NCBI GenBank assembly: GCA_040389965.1
Contig: JAZJZF010000087.1
Span: 1 to 44,998 of the forward strand
Direction: 5' to 3'
Source of the DNA: UBA4416 sp040389965
Lineage (GTDB): Bacteria > Bacteroidota > Bacteroidia > B-17B0 > Aurantibacillaceae
DNA: 44,998 bases
The notes beneath the pieces are model-generated. The model saw nothing but the letters and a program-made list of their open reading frames with translations, made no database searches and was not told where the DNA came from. A program made the translations under genes and the position numbers. This document shows positions 31,392 to 39,407 of the stretch, one piece after another (within the stretch, counting starts at the first letter, position 1; every line of letters starts with the position of its first letter).

Positions 31392-33746
31392 TTAAAATTT
31401 AAAGCTGATGTTTACGTTAGGTAAAATAGGTAACTGGTTTACGCGCTTGTTTTTAATACGGTCGTAGTAAAAAATATTTTCCCTGTTGTAAACGTTCGTA
31501 GCACCAACATTTACTTCCAGTTTCATACGCTCATTAATATTGTATAACCATTTCAAGCTGATATCTAAACGGCTGTAATCTGGTAAACGTTTAGAGTTAT
31601 AATCGCCCGGCACATAACCTAAATTAGCATTGGTATTGGAATAATTAGCATTAAAATTATTACCAAAATCAACCTGCGGATAGAAGCCGGCTGTTGGCGT
31701 GAACGGGAAGCCCGAACCAAAGTTCCAACGAACGCTCAGATCAAGGTTACGTTTTTTACCAAAAGTATAAGTTCCTACTAAGTTCACATTATGTCTTCTG
31801 TCGTAGATTGGTGCATACTCAAAAACATCGCCGCTTGTTGTGTTACCGGTATAACGTTTGTTATAGGTAAGGGAATACACAGCCCAGAAATAAAATCTTT
31901 TTTTCTCAAATTTAGCTGTAAAGTCTAAACCGTTTACCACACCCTGCTCCATAATAAAGTCTTTACGGTTGGCTTCAGGCTTATCCTGATTTTCAGGAGT
32001 ATCATCAAACAGTTTGTCTCTGTTTACACTTGCCATTTGGTTAAAATATTTTCTATAGCCTTCTACCTGAAACTCTAAGGTTTTAAACAAATCAATTTCA
32101 AAGCCTCCCACAAAATGCTGTGCTTTTTGGATAACACCTTTTGTATCAACAGTCTTATTGTCTTTATTCTGGTATGTAGCAGGTAAATTTTCAGGACCAT
32201 TAATAAATCCGTAAAACAAGTTAACCACATCTTTGTCAGAACTTGCACTCATTAAGCTCTGGCTATATAAACCGGCAGCAAATTTGAAACGGAATTTACG
32301 GGTAATGTTTACTTTCCCCTGAATACGAGGCTCCGGCGATAAATTATTAAACGTAGCATAATACTGCATACGGAAACTTGGCTCTAGTACAATGTATTTT
32401 CTTCTGGATAAAAAGCGGTATTTAACATGAGCCGCTAATTCGATTGAGTTTTTTTGAAACGTGATCGGGTTTGTAATTAAAGGCGTTTGAATAGAGTAGT
32501 CTGTATTTGTACCCACTAACTCAAATCCGTATTTTAACTCATCGCGGCCAAAGTATTTTAAGAAATTAAAACCTCCGTTAAATCCACCAATGGAGCTTGA
32601 TTTTTTATCTTCAGGAGTTGCACCTTCGTAATTGATTTTGTATTGCGAGTATGCAAAGTTTCCTTCAATTAATAAGGTAGAGTTTTGTGGAATAAGGATA
32701 AAATTACTTCCTCCACCAAATGATGTCCAGTTAAATTTAGCAAGGTCTTTATAAACTACTTTATCGTTAAAGTTATAACCGAACAAATTTACTTTACTAC
32801 CATTATTAGCATTGAAAGATATTTTACCATATAAATCGGTATAATAGAAAGGCAGGCCGCTGCCGGTACTATTGTTTTTATTAGCATAAGGATATAATAC
32901 CTTAGAAGTTTGAGGAAGGTAAGAGGTTTTACCCGATAACAGGAATGAAGAGCTTCCTTTACCATCTTCTTTTAATTTTTTAAGAGGACCTTCTAAGGTT
33001 AATTTAGCACCAAAAGTAGAAGCAGATACTTTACCTGCCAAACGTTTTTTATTTCCGTCGCGTGTGGTAATGTCCATAATAGACGAAGTACGTCCGCCAT
33101 ATTCTGCACCAAAACCGGCACTATATACATCAGCACTACGCATGATATCATTATCAAACACAGAAAATAAACCAATAGAGTGAAAAGGGTTGTAAATAAC
33201 CATCCCATCCAGCAACACTTTGTTTTGAATTGGTAAACCCCCACGAATGTATAGCTGTCCACCCTGATCACCTGTAAATACTACACCCGGTAATACCTGT
33301 AAGTATTGCGCCAGATCAGGCTCTCCAACACTTGGTAATTTATTAATAGCAATAGGATCAATGGTTTGCTTTCCAACATTGGGATTTTCAATTTTTTCGG
33401 CTTGTGCGGCAGTAACATCAACCTGACCAAGTATAACACCTCCTTTAACTGAATAAAACTTTTTGTTAAGGATCTGATCTGCTTTAATAGTAATTGTTTC
33501 AGAGATAGTATCAAATTCAAGGTTGGTAACCATTAAAGTATAGGTTCCCGGTTTTACCTTGTTTACGGAAAAGAATCCATTAGGATCGGAAGAAGCTCCG
33601 GTAGTTGTTCCTTTAAGATAAACGTTTGAAAAAGGAACCGGTTCACCATTGGCTTTATTATATACAAAACCACGGATAGTGCCATATTGAGCAAAAGAAG
33701 CGGTAATAACAAATAGTAAGCAGAAAGTATAGATAGTACGTGTCAT
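31392..33746 (-). CDS. TonB-dependent receptor with carboxypeptidase-regulatory-like N-terminal domain
   Basis: The 784-residue protein has a signal peptide (to about residue 19, ...TASFAQ) and a CarboxypepD_reg-like domain ('GTIRGFVYNKANGEPVPFSN' to about residue 95). The plug follows ('DLAQYLQVLPGVVFTGDQGG', 'YIRGGLPIQNKVLLDGMVIY', 'EYGGRTSSIMDITTRDG'), then a 22-strand-type barrel that ends '...LPILPNVNISFKF'. It imports a substrate across the outer membrane using TonB energy. It is not a SusC-type protein, as no SusD gene is adjacent. The pduO gene five bases downstream raises the possibility that the cargo is a corrinoid, but neither the plug nor a riboswitch confirms this. Confidence 0.93.
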   Translation of the reverse strand: MTRTIYTFCLLFVITASFAQYGTIRGFVYNKANGEPVPFSNVYLKGTTTGASSDPNGFFSVNKVKPGTYTLMVTNLEFDTISETITIKADQILNKKFYSVKGGVILGQVDVTAAQAEKIENPNVGKQTIDPIAINKLPSVGEPDLAQYLQVLPGVVFTGDQGGQLYIRGGLPIQNKVLLDGMVIYNPFHSIGLFSVFDNDIMRSADVYSAGFGAEYGGRTSSIMDITTRDGNKKRLAGKVSASTFGAKLTLEGPLKKLKEDGKGSSSFLLSGKTSYLPQTSKVLYPYANKNNSTGSGLPFYYTDLYGKISFNANNGSKVNLFGYNFNDKVVYKDLAKFNWTSFGGGSNFILIPQNSTLLIEGNFAYSQYKINYEGATPEDKKSSSIGGFNGGFNFLKYFGRDELKYGFELVGTNTDYSIQTPLITNPITFQKNSIELAAHVKYRFLSRRKYIVLEPSFRMQYYATFNNLSPEPRIQGKVNITRKFRFKFAAGLYSQSLMSASSDKDVVNLFYGFINGPENLPATYQNKDNKTVDTKGVIQKAQHFVGGFEIDLFKTLEFQVEGYRKYFNQMASVNRDKLFDDTPENQDKPEANRKDFIMEQGVVNGLDFTAKFEKKRFYFWAVYSLTYNKRYTGNTTSGDVFEYAPIYDRRHNVNLVGTYTFGKKRNLDLSVRWNFGSGFPFTPTAGFYPQVDFGNNFNANYSNTNANLGYVPGDYNSKRLPDYSRLDISLKWLYNINERMKLEVNVGATNVYNRENIFYYDRIKNKRVNQLPILPNVNISFKF

Positions 33747-33767
33747 GTATCAATTTTTGATAAGCAG

Positions 33768-33775
33768 CAAATTTA
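33768..33775 (-). promoter_or_regulatory. Candidate -7 box of the TonB receptor-pduO operon
   Basis: Read on the minus strand, TAAATTTG fits TAnnTTTG and lies 21 bases before the receptor's start codon. No TTG is present at the right upstream distance, so support is partial. Confidence 0.35.
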
Positions 33776-33860
33776 ACTATTTATGTGAGTAAAAAAAGGT
33801 ATTTTTTTGGGATTAAACGGAGTCTTGACCTCAGTTATTGTGTTAAAATAAATTGTTAAA

Positions 33861-33881
33861 ATCCGGGCACAATAGCCGGAT
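33861..33881 (-). terminator. Terminator of the DUF1801-GyrI operon
   Basis: ATCCGG and CCGGAT form a stem with a nine-base loop. On the minus strand the hairpin is followed by TTTTAACAATTTATTTT. It lies 14 bases after the stop of the GyrI-like gene. Confidence 0.65.
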
Positions 33882-33895
33882 CAAAGAGATGGGTT

Positions 33896-34381
33896 CTATT
33901 TTGTCTTTACAGGCACCCAGATTTCTTCTTCCGAATCGGGGTCATTGTTTTTGTATTTATCTCCCAGTACTTCAAAATGAGCCCTATCATCGAGTTCGTA
34001 GCCTGAGGCCGGTAACCAGGAGGTGAAAATATATTGAAACATAGATGCCCCTTCTGCCGGATGTCCTTTGTATAAAAACACGGCATATAAACCGCCTTTG
34101 AGTTCATAGGTTGCCATTCCTTCGGGGATGTTATCAAAATTGGGAACCTCTGTGGCTGCCCATTTTGTAAATACCATTTCCGGGTCAAAAATATCTGCCT
34201 GATAGGGTTTTTGATATTCCTGCAGACTAAACAAATCGGTACTCATTGAGTTTAAAATGTGTTTACGCTCCATCATAAAACTTTTCCATAGTTCGGCCGT
34301 ACGGTTTTGCGAAAAGCTCATGCTAAGGCATTTACCAATAAGTTTTTTAGAAGGAATCGTTTTTATTTCGGGAACTATCAT
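33896..34381 (-). CDS. GyrI-like / AraC effector-binding domain protein
   Basis: The 161-residue protein is a stand-alone GyrI-like (SOUL/effector-binding) domain. It opens with 'IKTIPSKKLIGKCLSMSFSQ' and has 'MATYELKGGLYAVFLYKGHP' and 'FQYIFTSWLPASGYELDDRAHFEVLGDKYKNNDPDSEEEIWVPVK'. The closing block with E-x-x-I-W-V-P is typical. Such domains bind small hydrophobic or cationic ligands or gyrase. The ligand here is unknown, and no DNA-binding domain is attached. It follows the DUF1801 gene by 24 bases, a common partner in Bacteroidota, which suggests one transcript. Confidence 0.85.
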   Translation of the reverse strand: MIVPEIKTIPSKKLIGKCLSMSFSQNRTAELWKSFMMERKHILNSMSTDLFSLQEYQKPYQADIFDPEMVFTKWAATEVPNFDNIPEGMATYELKGGLYAVFLYKGHPAEGASMFQYIFTSWLPASGYELDDRAHFEVLGDKYKNNDPDSEEEIWVPVKTK

Positions 34382-34405
34382 GAATTTATTGGGCTTTTAT
34401 TTTCT

Positions 34406-34801
34406 TTACTTTTTCTTGGCGGCTTTTAAATCCGCTTTTTCTTTATTTTCTTTTACCCTGTACTTTACAATAGTAGTAATTAATTTTACAGGTAATGGTT
34501 TATCTAAAGGAAATTGTACAGCGCCTTTAGAACTTTTATAAGATGAAAGTTCTTCTTTAAAAACAGCGATCCCGGATGCTGTAGGATAAAAACCAATGTG
34601 CTTTTCATATCCTGCAAAGTAAACCAAGGAACCAAAATAGTTGTATGCCGGCATTTGATACCCTATCCCCTCTTCTGCTTTAGGTGCGGCTTTCGCGATC
34701 GTTGCCCTGATCTGATTCAATAATTTTTGTGTGTCTTCAGGAAACCGGGAGATATAAGTATCCACATCTTCTACCGTAGCCGCTTTGGTTTTCATTGCCA
34801 A
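34406..34801 (-). CDS. DUF1801 / YdhG-like protein
   Basis: The 131-residue protein has the DUF1801 pattern 'TVEDVDTYISRFPEDTQKLL', 'EEGIGYQMPAYNYFGSLVYF' and 'KHIGFYPTASGIAVFKEELS', then 'KGAVQFPLDKPLPVKLITTIVKYR'. It ends in a lysine-rich tail. Some members of the family have been described as frataxin-like iron chaperones, but the assignment for this protein is by family only. The gene is upstream of the GyrI-like gene (24-base gap), and a -7-like box lies 24 bases before its start. Confidence 0.88.
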   Translation of the reverse strand: MAMKTKAATVEDVDTYISRFPEDTQKLLNQIRATIAKAAPKAEEGIGYQMPAYNYFGSLVYFAGYEKHIGFYPTASGIAVFKEELSSYKSSKGAVQFPLDKPLPVKLITTIVKYRVKENKEKADLKAAKKK

Positions 34802-34824
34802 TTGATTTTATGAATCGTTGTATC

Positions 34825-34832
34825 CAAATATA
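34825..34832 (-). promoter_or_regulatory. Candidate -7 box of the DUF1801 operon
   Basis: On the minus strand TATATTTG matches TAnnTTTG and stands 24 bases before the start at 34801. The -33 element is not clear and would fall inside the neighbouring terminator hairpin. Confidence 0.4.
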
Positions 34833-34836
34833 CAAC

Positions 34837-34864
34837 AAACGCCTCAAAATGAATGGAGGCGTTT
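34837..34864 (-). terminator. Terminator after the pyrophosphatase gene
   Basis: AAACGCCTC (34837-34845) pairs with GAGGCGTTT (34856-34864). It lies 20 bases after the ppa stop on the minus strand and is followed there by a short T-rich stretch. Confidence 0.65.
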
Positions 34865-34883
34865 TAATATTAAGCTCTTGGTT

Positions 34884-35519
34884 TTACATTCCCAGATCCA
34901 TAAACGATCTGTATGTTTTATTATAATCCTGCATGCTGCGACGAATGACTTCATGAGCTTCTTCTCTGCCATAGGTTTCTGTAATTTCTACAATGGCTTT
35001 GCTTTCTCCCGGAATATTTTTATAAGTTAAAAAATAATGGCGCAAACGGTTAATGATTTGTTCAGGCGCATCCAGTATATCTTTCCACTGGCTGTATATT
35101 TCATCTTTAGCCATTACTGCAATGATTTTATCATCGGCTTCATTTTTATCAATCATTCTGAAACCACCAATTGGAATAGCTTCTACCAGTATATCGCCAC
35201 TTGTAATATTACGCTCTGTGAGCACGCAAATATCCAAAGGATCACCATCACCAATAATAGTCGTACGACCTGTCTTTACATTGGCAAGCTCTGCTACTGC
35301 TTCGCCACAAAACGTTTGCGGTATAAAACCGTACAGGGCCGGACAAATATTAGAAAATTTCTGTGGCCTGTCTACTTTTCTGTAACCGGATGTTTTATCA
35401 ATTTCGTATTTGATCAAATCATTGGGTACCATTTCAATAAAAGAGGTAATTATTTCGGGCGCCTTTTCTCCGTAAGAGATCCCGTGCCATGGGTGTGCTT
35501 TGTGCATTTGTACTTTCAT
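34884..35519 (-). CDS. ppa: Family I inorganic pyrophosphatase
   Basis: The 211-residue protein shows the family I metal site 'IGDGDPLDICVL' (Asp91, Asp93, Asp96), the conserved 'KYEIDKTSGYRKVDRP' block with substrate-binding Lys and Arg, 'YGFIPQTFCG', and 'GFRMIDKNEADDKIIAV' with the later metal ligands. It hydrolyses pyrophosphate to phosphate in the cytoplasm and so pulls biosynthetic reactions forward. At about 211 residues it is somewhat longer than the E. coli enzyme. The gene follows a TIMP-like envelope protein gene by 15 bases, so the two are probably in one transcript. Confidence 0.95.
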   Translation of the reverse strand: MKVQMHKAHPWHGISYGEKAPEIITSFIEMVPNDLIKYEIDKTSGYRKVDRPQKFSNICPALYGFIPQTFCGEAVAELANVKTGRTTIIGDGDPLDICVLTERNITSGDILVEAIPIGGFRMIDKNEADDKIIAVMAKDEIYSQWKDILDAPEQIINRLRHYFLTYKNIPGESKAIVEITETYGREEAHEVIRRSMQDYNKTYRSFMDLGM

Positions 35520-35534
35520 TGTAATAGATTAATA

Positions 35535-36107
35535 TTATTTAAAAAAACGGTTAAAGAGCCAGTAAAATAGTAATAAGCCCAGTAGGGAGCATACAAAACC
35601 CAGAATCATTTGGTTGGTGTTTGGTAAAATATTTCTGTTCTCTACTTTATTTGGATTTTCTTTTAAAGGTTTATGCAATCCTAATTTGGTTTGCAGGAAT
35701 TGTACTTCTTCGCCAAAGGATACACCGGTTGTTTCTTCAAAAAAATCTTCTCCCACATTTTTAAAGAACTTACGACTACGACTGCAAAAATCAAGTTTTG
35801 CATTGTCTATCTGGTGGTAATTAGCATAAATAACCCATTCGTCGCCCGGCCTTAGTTCAAGCTTACAGGCATCTGCATCGTCAAATAATAAGGTGAATTC
35901 AACCGACACTAATCCTTTATAAAGTTCACTTACCGTAAATATGGCTTCGCTGTTTCCTTTATTAAGTTTAACGGATTTTATTTTGCCTTTAAAAATAATA
36001 TCATACTTAGCTAACTCTGCTTCTGTTAAGGAGGTTACAGGACACTGGCAGGCTACAGAAAGCTTGCTGATCAATAGCAATAGGAGAATATAGTTTAGTA
36101 CTTTCAT
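35535..36107 (-). CDS. TIMP/netrin-like envelope protein with C-terminal membrane anchor
   Basis: The 190-residue protein has a signal peptide that ends just before 'CQCPVTS'. An N-terminal Cys-x-Cys after processing is characteristic of TIMP/NTR-like folds. The body has 'AKYDIIFKGKIKSVK', 'AIFTVSELYKGL', 'DACKLELRPGDEWVIYANY' and 'DFCSRSRKF', which fit the NTR-like beta-barrel. A membrane helix at about residues 167-187 ('MILGFVCSLLGLLLFYWLF') closes the chain, with a basic tail. The domain call is made from motif memory and the function in bacteria is unknown. The gene lies upstream of ppa and probably shares its promoter. Confidence 0.7.
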   Translation of the reverse strand: MKVLNYILLLLLISKLSVACQCPVTSLTEAELAKYDIIFKGKIKSVKLNKGNSEAIFTVSELYKGLVSVEFTLLFDDADACKLELRPGDEWVIYANYHQIDNAKLDFCSRSRKFFKNVGEDFFEETTGVSFGEEVQFLQTKLGLHKPLKENPNKVENRNILPNTNQMILGFVCSLLGLLLFYWLFNRFFK

Positions 36108-36143
36108 GAGTTTATGTTAAAGCTACAACTTATAAATTAAGAG

Positions 36144-36164
36144 ATGCTGAACTTGATTTAGCAT
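36144..36164 (-). terminator. Weak hairpin after hutH
   Basis: ATGCTGAA and TTTAGCAT form an eight-base stem (one G-T pair) with a five-base loop, 15 bases after the hutH stop. No strong T run follows on the minus strand. Confidence 0.35.
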
Positions 36165-36178
36165 GACTTTTCAGTATT

Positions 36179-37675
36179 TTATGAGTTAAGACTCATGGTT
36201 TTCACAAATTGTAATGATGCCTCTAATTCCTGATACATGACTTTATCGTCTTTTACAAACGGAATTAATTTACGGTAAGCCGTTAGTAAAGCTTCTATTT
36301 TAGGAGACGATTTTAAAGGTCTTCTGAATTCAATAGCCTGTGAGGCATTCATCAATTCAATAGCTAATAATTTTTCTACATTTTCAATCACCTTGTAACA
36401 TTTGGTTGCCGCATTGGCTCCCATACTTACGTGATCTTCCTGCCCGTTGCTCGACACAATACTGTCAATACTTGCAGGTGTACATAATTGCTTGTTTTGA
36501 CTTACAATACTTGCAGCTGTATACTGAGGAATCATAAAGCCTGAATTTAAACCCGGTTTAGCCACTAAAAATGCCGGTAAGTTTCTGATACCTGAAATCA
36601 ATTGGTATACACGCCTTTCGGAGATACTACCTAATTCAGCAATGGCAATAGATAAAAAATCAAGAGAGATCGCTAAAGGTTGTCCGTGGAAATTACCACC
36701 GCTGATAATCTCATCTTCTTCAGGAAATACGGTAGGGTTATCGGTTACTGAATTTACTTCTGTTTCAAATACAGAGTTCACATAGGCTGTTGCATCTTTT
36801 GTAGCGCCATGCACCTGGGGAATACAACGGAATGAATACGGATCCTGAACCTGTATTTTATGTTGTGCCAGAATCTCGCTACCTGTAAGGTTCTCACGGA
36901 AAGCACGGGCTGTTTGCAACTGGCCTTTATGCGGGCGAATAATATGTATATGATCTTTAAAAGGCTCAATTCTTCCATCAAAAGCATCTAAAGAAACTGA
37001 ACCTATTAAATCGGCCAGTGTATTTAAACGCGCTGATTTTAACAGGCACCAAACACCATAAGCTCCCATAAACTGTGTGCCGTTTAATAATGCCAGACCT
37101 TCTTTCGATTTTAAGGTAATGGTACTTAATCCCACTTCTTTAAACACTTTAGCAGCAGGATATTTATTGCCCTGGTAGTTTACTTCGCCCATTCCTAATA
37201 AAGGAAGGCACATGTGTGCTAACGGGGATAAATCACCGGAAGCTCCTAACGAACCTTGCTGATAAACGATTGGATAAATTTTGTTGTTATACAGGTCAAT
37301 TAAACGTTCAACGGTTACTAATTGTACAGCGCTTTTACCATACGATAAAGACTGGATTTTTAGTAACAACATAATTCTTACAATTTCCAACGGCACTTCA
37401 TCACCCATGCCACAAGCGTGTGACATTACCAAATTGGTTTGCAGTTGTTCTAATTCATTATCAGGAATTACCACATTGCATAAAGAGCCAAAACCGGTGT
37501 TGATACCATAAACAGGCTCTGTTTGGGAGGCCATTTTTTTATCGAGGTACTCACGGCAGGCACTGATTTGCTTTTTAGCGGCATCAGATAATTCCAGTAC
37601 AAGATTAGATTCGAGAATGTGTTGAAGATCTTTTAAGGTAATATGTTTTTCGGGAGAAATAGAATAGGTATTCAT
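36179..37675 (-). CDS. hutH: Histidine ammonia-lyase
   Basis: The 498-residue protein carries the Ala-Ser-Gly triad that forms the MIO cofactor in 'GSLGASGDLSPLAHM' (Ala145-Ser146-Gly147). It also has 'YGINTGFGSL' near the N-terminus, 'NGTQFMGAYG', 'DNPTVFPEEDEIISGGNFHG' and 'SNGQEDHVSMGANAA'. It converts L-histidine to urocanate and ammonia, the first step of histidine use. Assignment to HutH rather than a tyrosine or phenylalanine lyase rests on overall pattern. No other hut genes lie nearby. It is the last gene of a minus-strand run with a 23-base gap to the TonB-like gene. Confidence 0.92.
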   Translation of the reverse strand: MNTYSISPEKHITLKDLQHILESNLVLELSDAAKKQISACREYLDKKMASQTEPVYGINTGFGSLCNVVIPDNELEQLQTNLVMSHACGMGDEVPLEIVRIMLLLKIQSLSYGKSAVQLVTVERLIDLYNNKIYPIVYQQGSLGASGDLSPLAHMCLPLLGMGEVNYQGNKYPAAKVFKEVGLSTITLKSKEGLALLNGTQFMGAYGVWCLLKSARLNTLADLIGSVSLDAFDGRIEPFKDHIHIIRPHKGQLQTARAFRENLTGSEILAQHKIQVQDPYSFRCIPQVHGATKDATAYVNSVFETEVNSVTDNPTVFPEEDEIISGGNFHGQPLAISLDFLSIAIAELGSISERRVYQLISGIRNLPAFLVAKPGLNSGFMIPQYTAASIVSQNKQLCTPASIDSIVSSNGQEDHVSMGANAATKCYKVIENVEKLLAIELMNASQAIEFRRPLKSSPKIEALLTAYRKLIPFVKDDKVMYQELEASLQFVKTMSLNS

Positions 37676-37698
37676 TTAATAAGGTTTATTTTTTAGTA

Positions 37699-38484
37699 TT
37701 AACGTTGCTCGCTGGTAGCATTGTCTTTGTTAGTATTATGTAAGTTAAAGACTATAGGGTATTTCATTTTATAGCGCACTTTTTTACCGGCTTTCTCTGC
37801 TGCCTTCCATTTGGTTTGGCGCATGATACGGAATGCTTCTGTGGTGCAAAGCTGGTTAAACTCTTTTTCAGCAACCATATTACTGAGTGTTCCATTTGGC
37901 TCTACTATAAAACTTAGCACAACAATTCCCTGTATGTTTTGTCTTACAGCAAGATCAGGGTATTCGAGATTCGAAAGAACAAACTCTCCCAATGCATCAT
38001 CGCCTTTGTAATACTCCGGCGACTTATCAGCTCTTTCGTATATTATAAAGCTGGTATCAAAATCAGGTTGTTCTTTGGGGATAATAAAGCCTCTTGTTTT
38101 GGTGTATTTTTTATAGGTCTCCGGATTAAATTTAAATACCAGGAAGGATGTTGAGGCAACCGAGGTTTTGTTAGCCTTTGCCGGTTCAAATATAAAATAA
38201 CGTAATAAACGCTTTGTTTCTGCTTTAAAAGCATCATCATAAGGTTGTTTAAATTCAATATCCTGCACTTCTCCTTTTGCTGTTACTGTGAAATAAACCG
38301 CTACATCCTCTGCTTTCTTTTGCTTTAGTAAAGCATCGGGATAAATAACCTGAGACTGAAATACATAATCCACATCTTCTTTACCGCCCTTTGGTTTAGC
38401 AGGGTTATCAACAGGTATTTCTATTTTTTCCTGCGAAAAAACAAATGATGATAAAAAAAGAAATAGGATGCTTAATTGCTTCAT
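37699..38484 (-). CDS. Periplasmic protein with two TonB C-terminal-like domains
   Basis: The 261-residue protein has a signal peptide (MKQLSILFLFLSSFVFSQ). Two TonB_C-like domains follow. The first (about 40-115) has 'DVAVYFTVTAKGEVQDIEFK' and the second (about 165-252) has 'YPDLAVRQNIQGIVVLSFIV', 'EPNGTLSNMV' and 'WKAAEKAGKKVRYKMKYPIVF'. It has a cleavable signal rather than a permanent inner-membrane anchor, so it is probably not a true energy transducer. Such free TonB_C proteins are common in Bacteroidota. Its start overlaps the prmC stop by four bases (translational coupling). Confidence 0.85.
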   Translation of the reverse strand: MKQLSILFLFLSSFVFSQEKIEIPVDNPAKPKGGKEDVDYVFQSQVIYPDALLKQKKAEDVAVYFTVTAKGEVQDIEFKQPYDDAFKAETKRLLRYFIFEPAKANKTSVASTSFLVFKFNPETYKKYTKTRGFIIPKEQPDFDTSFIIYERADKSPEYYKGDDALGEFVLSNLEYPDLAVRQNIQGIVVLSFIVEPNGTLSNMVAEKEFNQLCTTEAFRIMRQTKWKAAEKAGKKVRYKMKYPIVFNLHNTNKDNATSEQR

Positions 38485-39407
38485 TTTTTTTGTGCTTTTA
38501 AAAACCGGTTCTTTCCACTCATGTCGGTAATGAGCTCTGCAAAATTAAATAAATTAACGGTGTTTGCATAGTTTTTTACATCAAAAGCAAAAAGTGGATT
38601 CAGTTCAAAAAAGAGAAATCCGCCGGGTTCTAAACAGCTCTCACACAGGTCGATAATGCGTTTATAAAAAAGGATAGGATCGTTATCTTCTACAAATAAG
38701 GCCAAATGCGGTTCATGATCCAGTACTCTTTCTGCCATTTGTACCGATTCTGATTGAGCAATATAAGGAGGGTTACTTACAATAATGGAAAAGGGAAAAG
38801 GGGAAAGGGAAGATGGAGGATCTGAGAGTTGAGAATTGAGACCTGAGATAATAGATGTTGCATTTGTATCAAGAATATCGCAGGTTTGAAAAGTGACTAC
38901 TGCATTATGTTTTTCTGCATTTTTTTTTGCGACTTCTAAAGCATCTTCTGAAATATCGACTCCAAAGGCATTCATCTGAGGGAGGTGTTTTTTTAAAGTG
39001 ATAGGAATGCAACCCGATCCGGTGCCAATATCTAAAATTGAGATGTGAGATGTGAGATGTGAGGTATTAGACTTTAAAACAATATCAACTAATTCTTCGG
39101 TTTCAGGTCTTGGAATTAAAACTGCAGGTGTTACATAAAAAAACAGATCATAGAAAAAAGCTTCTTTTAAAACGTATTGCACCGGAAGCCCTGTTTTTAA
39201 GGCTTTAGCAGCATCGTAAATATTCAGAAGATCTGACTGGTTTAAATTAGAATGAAATTGTTGTTTCACATCTGCTTTAGAAAACTTCAGGTATTTTTCG
39301 CAAACAACTTCAAAAATGGCATATAATTCTTCATTATCATAAAGCGATGCTAATTCCGTTTGATAAAAAAGATACAGGTCTGATAATTTATTGGATGCTA
39401 CTTTCAT
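38481..39407 (-). CDS. prmC: Peptide chain release factor N5-glutamine methyltransferase
   Basis: The 308-residue protein has a helical N-terminal domain and the SAM-binding core: 'LILDIGTGSGCIPI'-type motif (ILDIGTGSGC), 'AFGVDISEDALEVA' and the catalytic 'SNPPYIA' (from Ser211) that binds the target glutamine of RF1/RF2. 'PAVLIPRPETEELVD' is also typical. Two stretches are unusual: residues about 113-123 (SNTSHLTSHIS) and 184-206 (TSIISGLNSQLSDPPSSLSP...) are encoded by purine-rich simple repeats and look like in-frame insertions near the active-site motif. The gene overlaps its neighbours on both sides by four bases. Confidence 0.95.
   Translation of the reverse strand: MKVASNKLSDLYLFYQTELASLYDNEELYAIFEVVCEKYLKFSKADVKQQFHSNLNQSDLLNIYDAAKALKTGLPVQYVLKEAFFYDLFFYVTPAVLIPRPETEELVDIVLKSNTSHLTSHISILDIGTGSGCIPITLKKHLPQMNAFGVDISEDALEVAKKNAEKHNAVVTFQTCDILDTNATSIISGLNSQLSDPPSSLSPFPFSIIVSNPPYIAQSESVQMAERVLDHEPHLALFVEDNDPILFYKRIIDLCESCLEPGGFLFFELNPLFAFDVKNYANTVNLFNFAELITDMSGKNRFLKAQKK
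38785..38850. repeat. Purine-rich low-complexity insertion in prmC
   Basis: The plus strand here is almost only A and G in runs (AAAAGGGAAAAGGGG..., then GAGAGTTGAGAATTGAGA). It encodes the Ser/Pro-rich residues 'NSQLSDPPSSLSPFPF' on the minus strand, directly before the SNPPY motif. Confidence 0.6.
39039..39064. repeat. Three tandem 7-base repeats in prmC
   Basis: The unit GAGATGT occurs three times in a row on the plus strand, encoding TSHLTSHIS on the minus strand just before the SAM-binding motif. Seven is not a multiple of three, so a change of one unit would shift the frame. Confidence 0.65.

Noticed and set aside
33747..33895. Cobalamin riboswitch upstream of the TonB receptor-pduO operon
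   Set aside because: The region is short and contains no B12-box-like sequence on the minus strand.
35037..35570. Long plus-strand ORF opposite the pyrophosphatase gene
   Set aside because: It is antisense to a clear family I pyrophosphatase and has no recognisable domain. It is a shadow of that gene.
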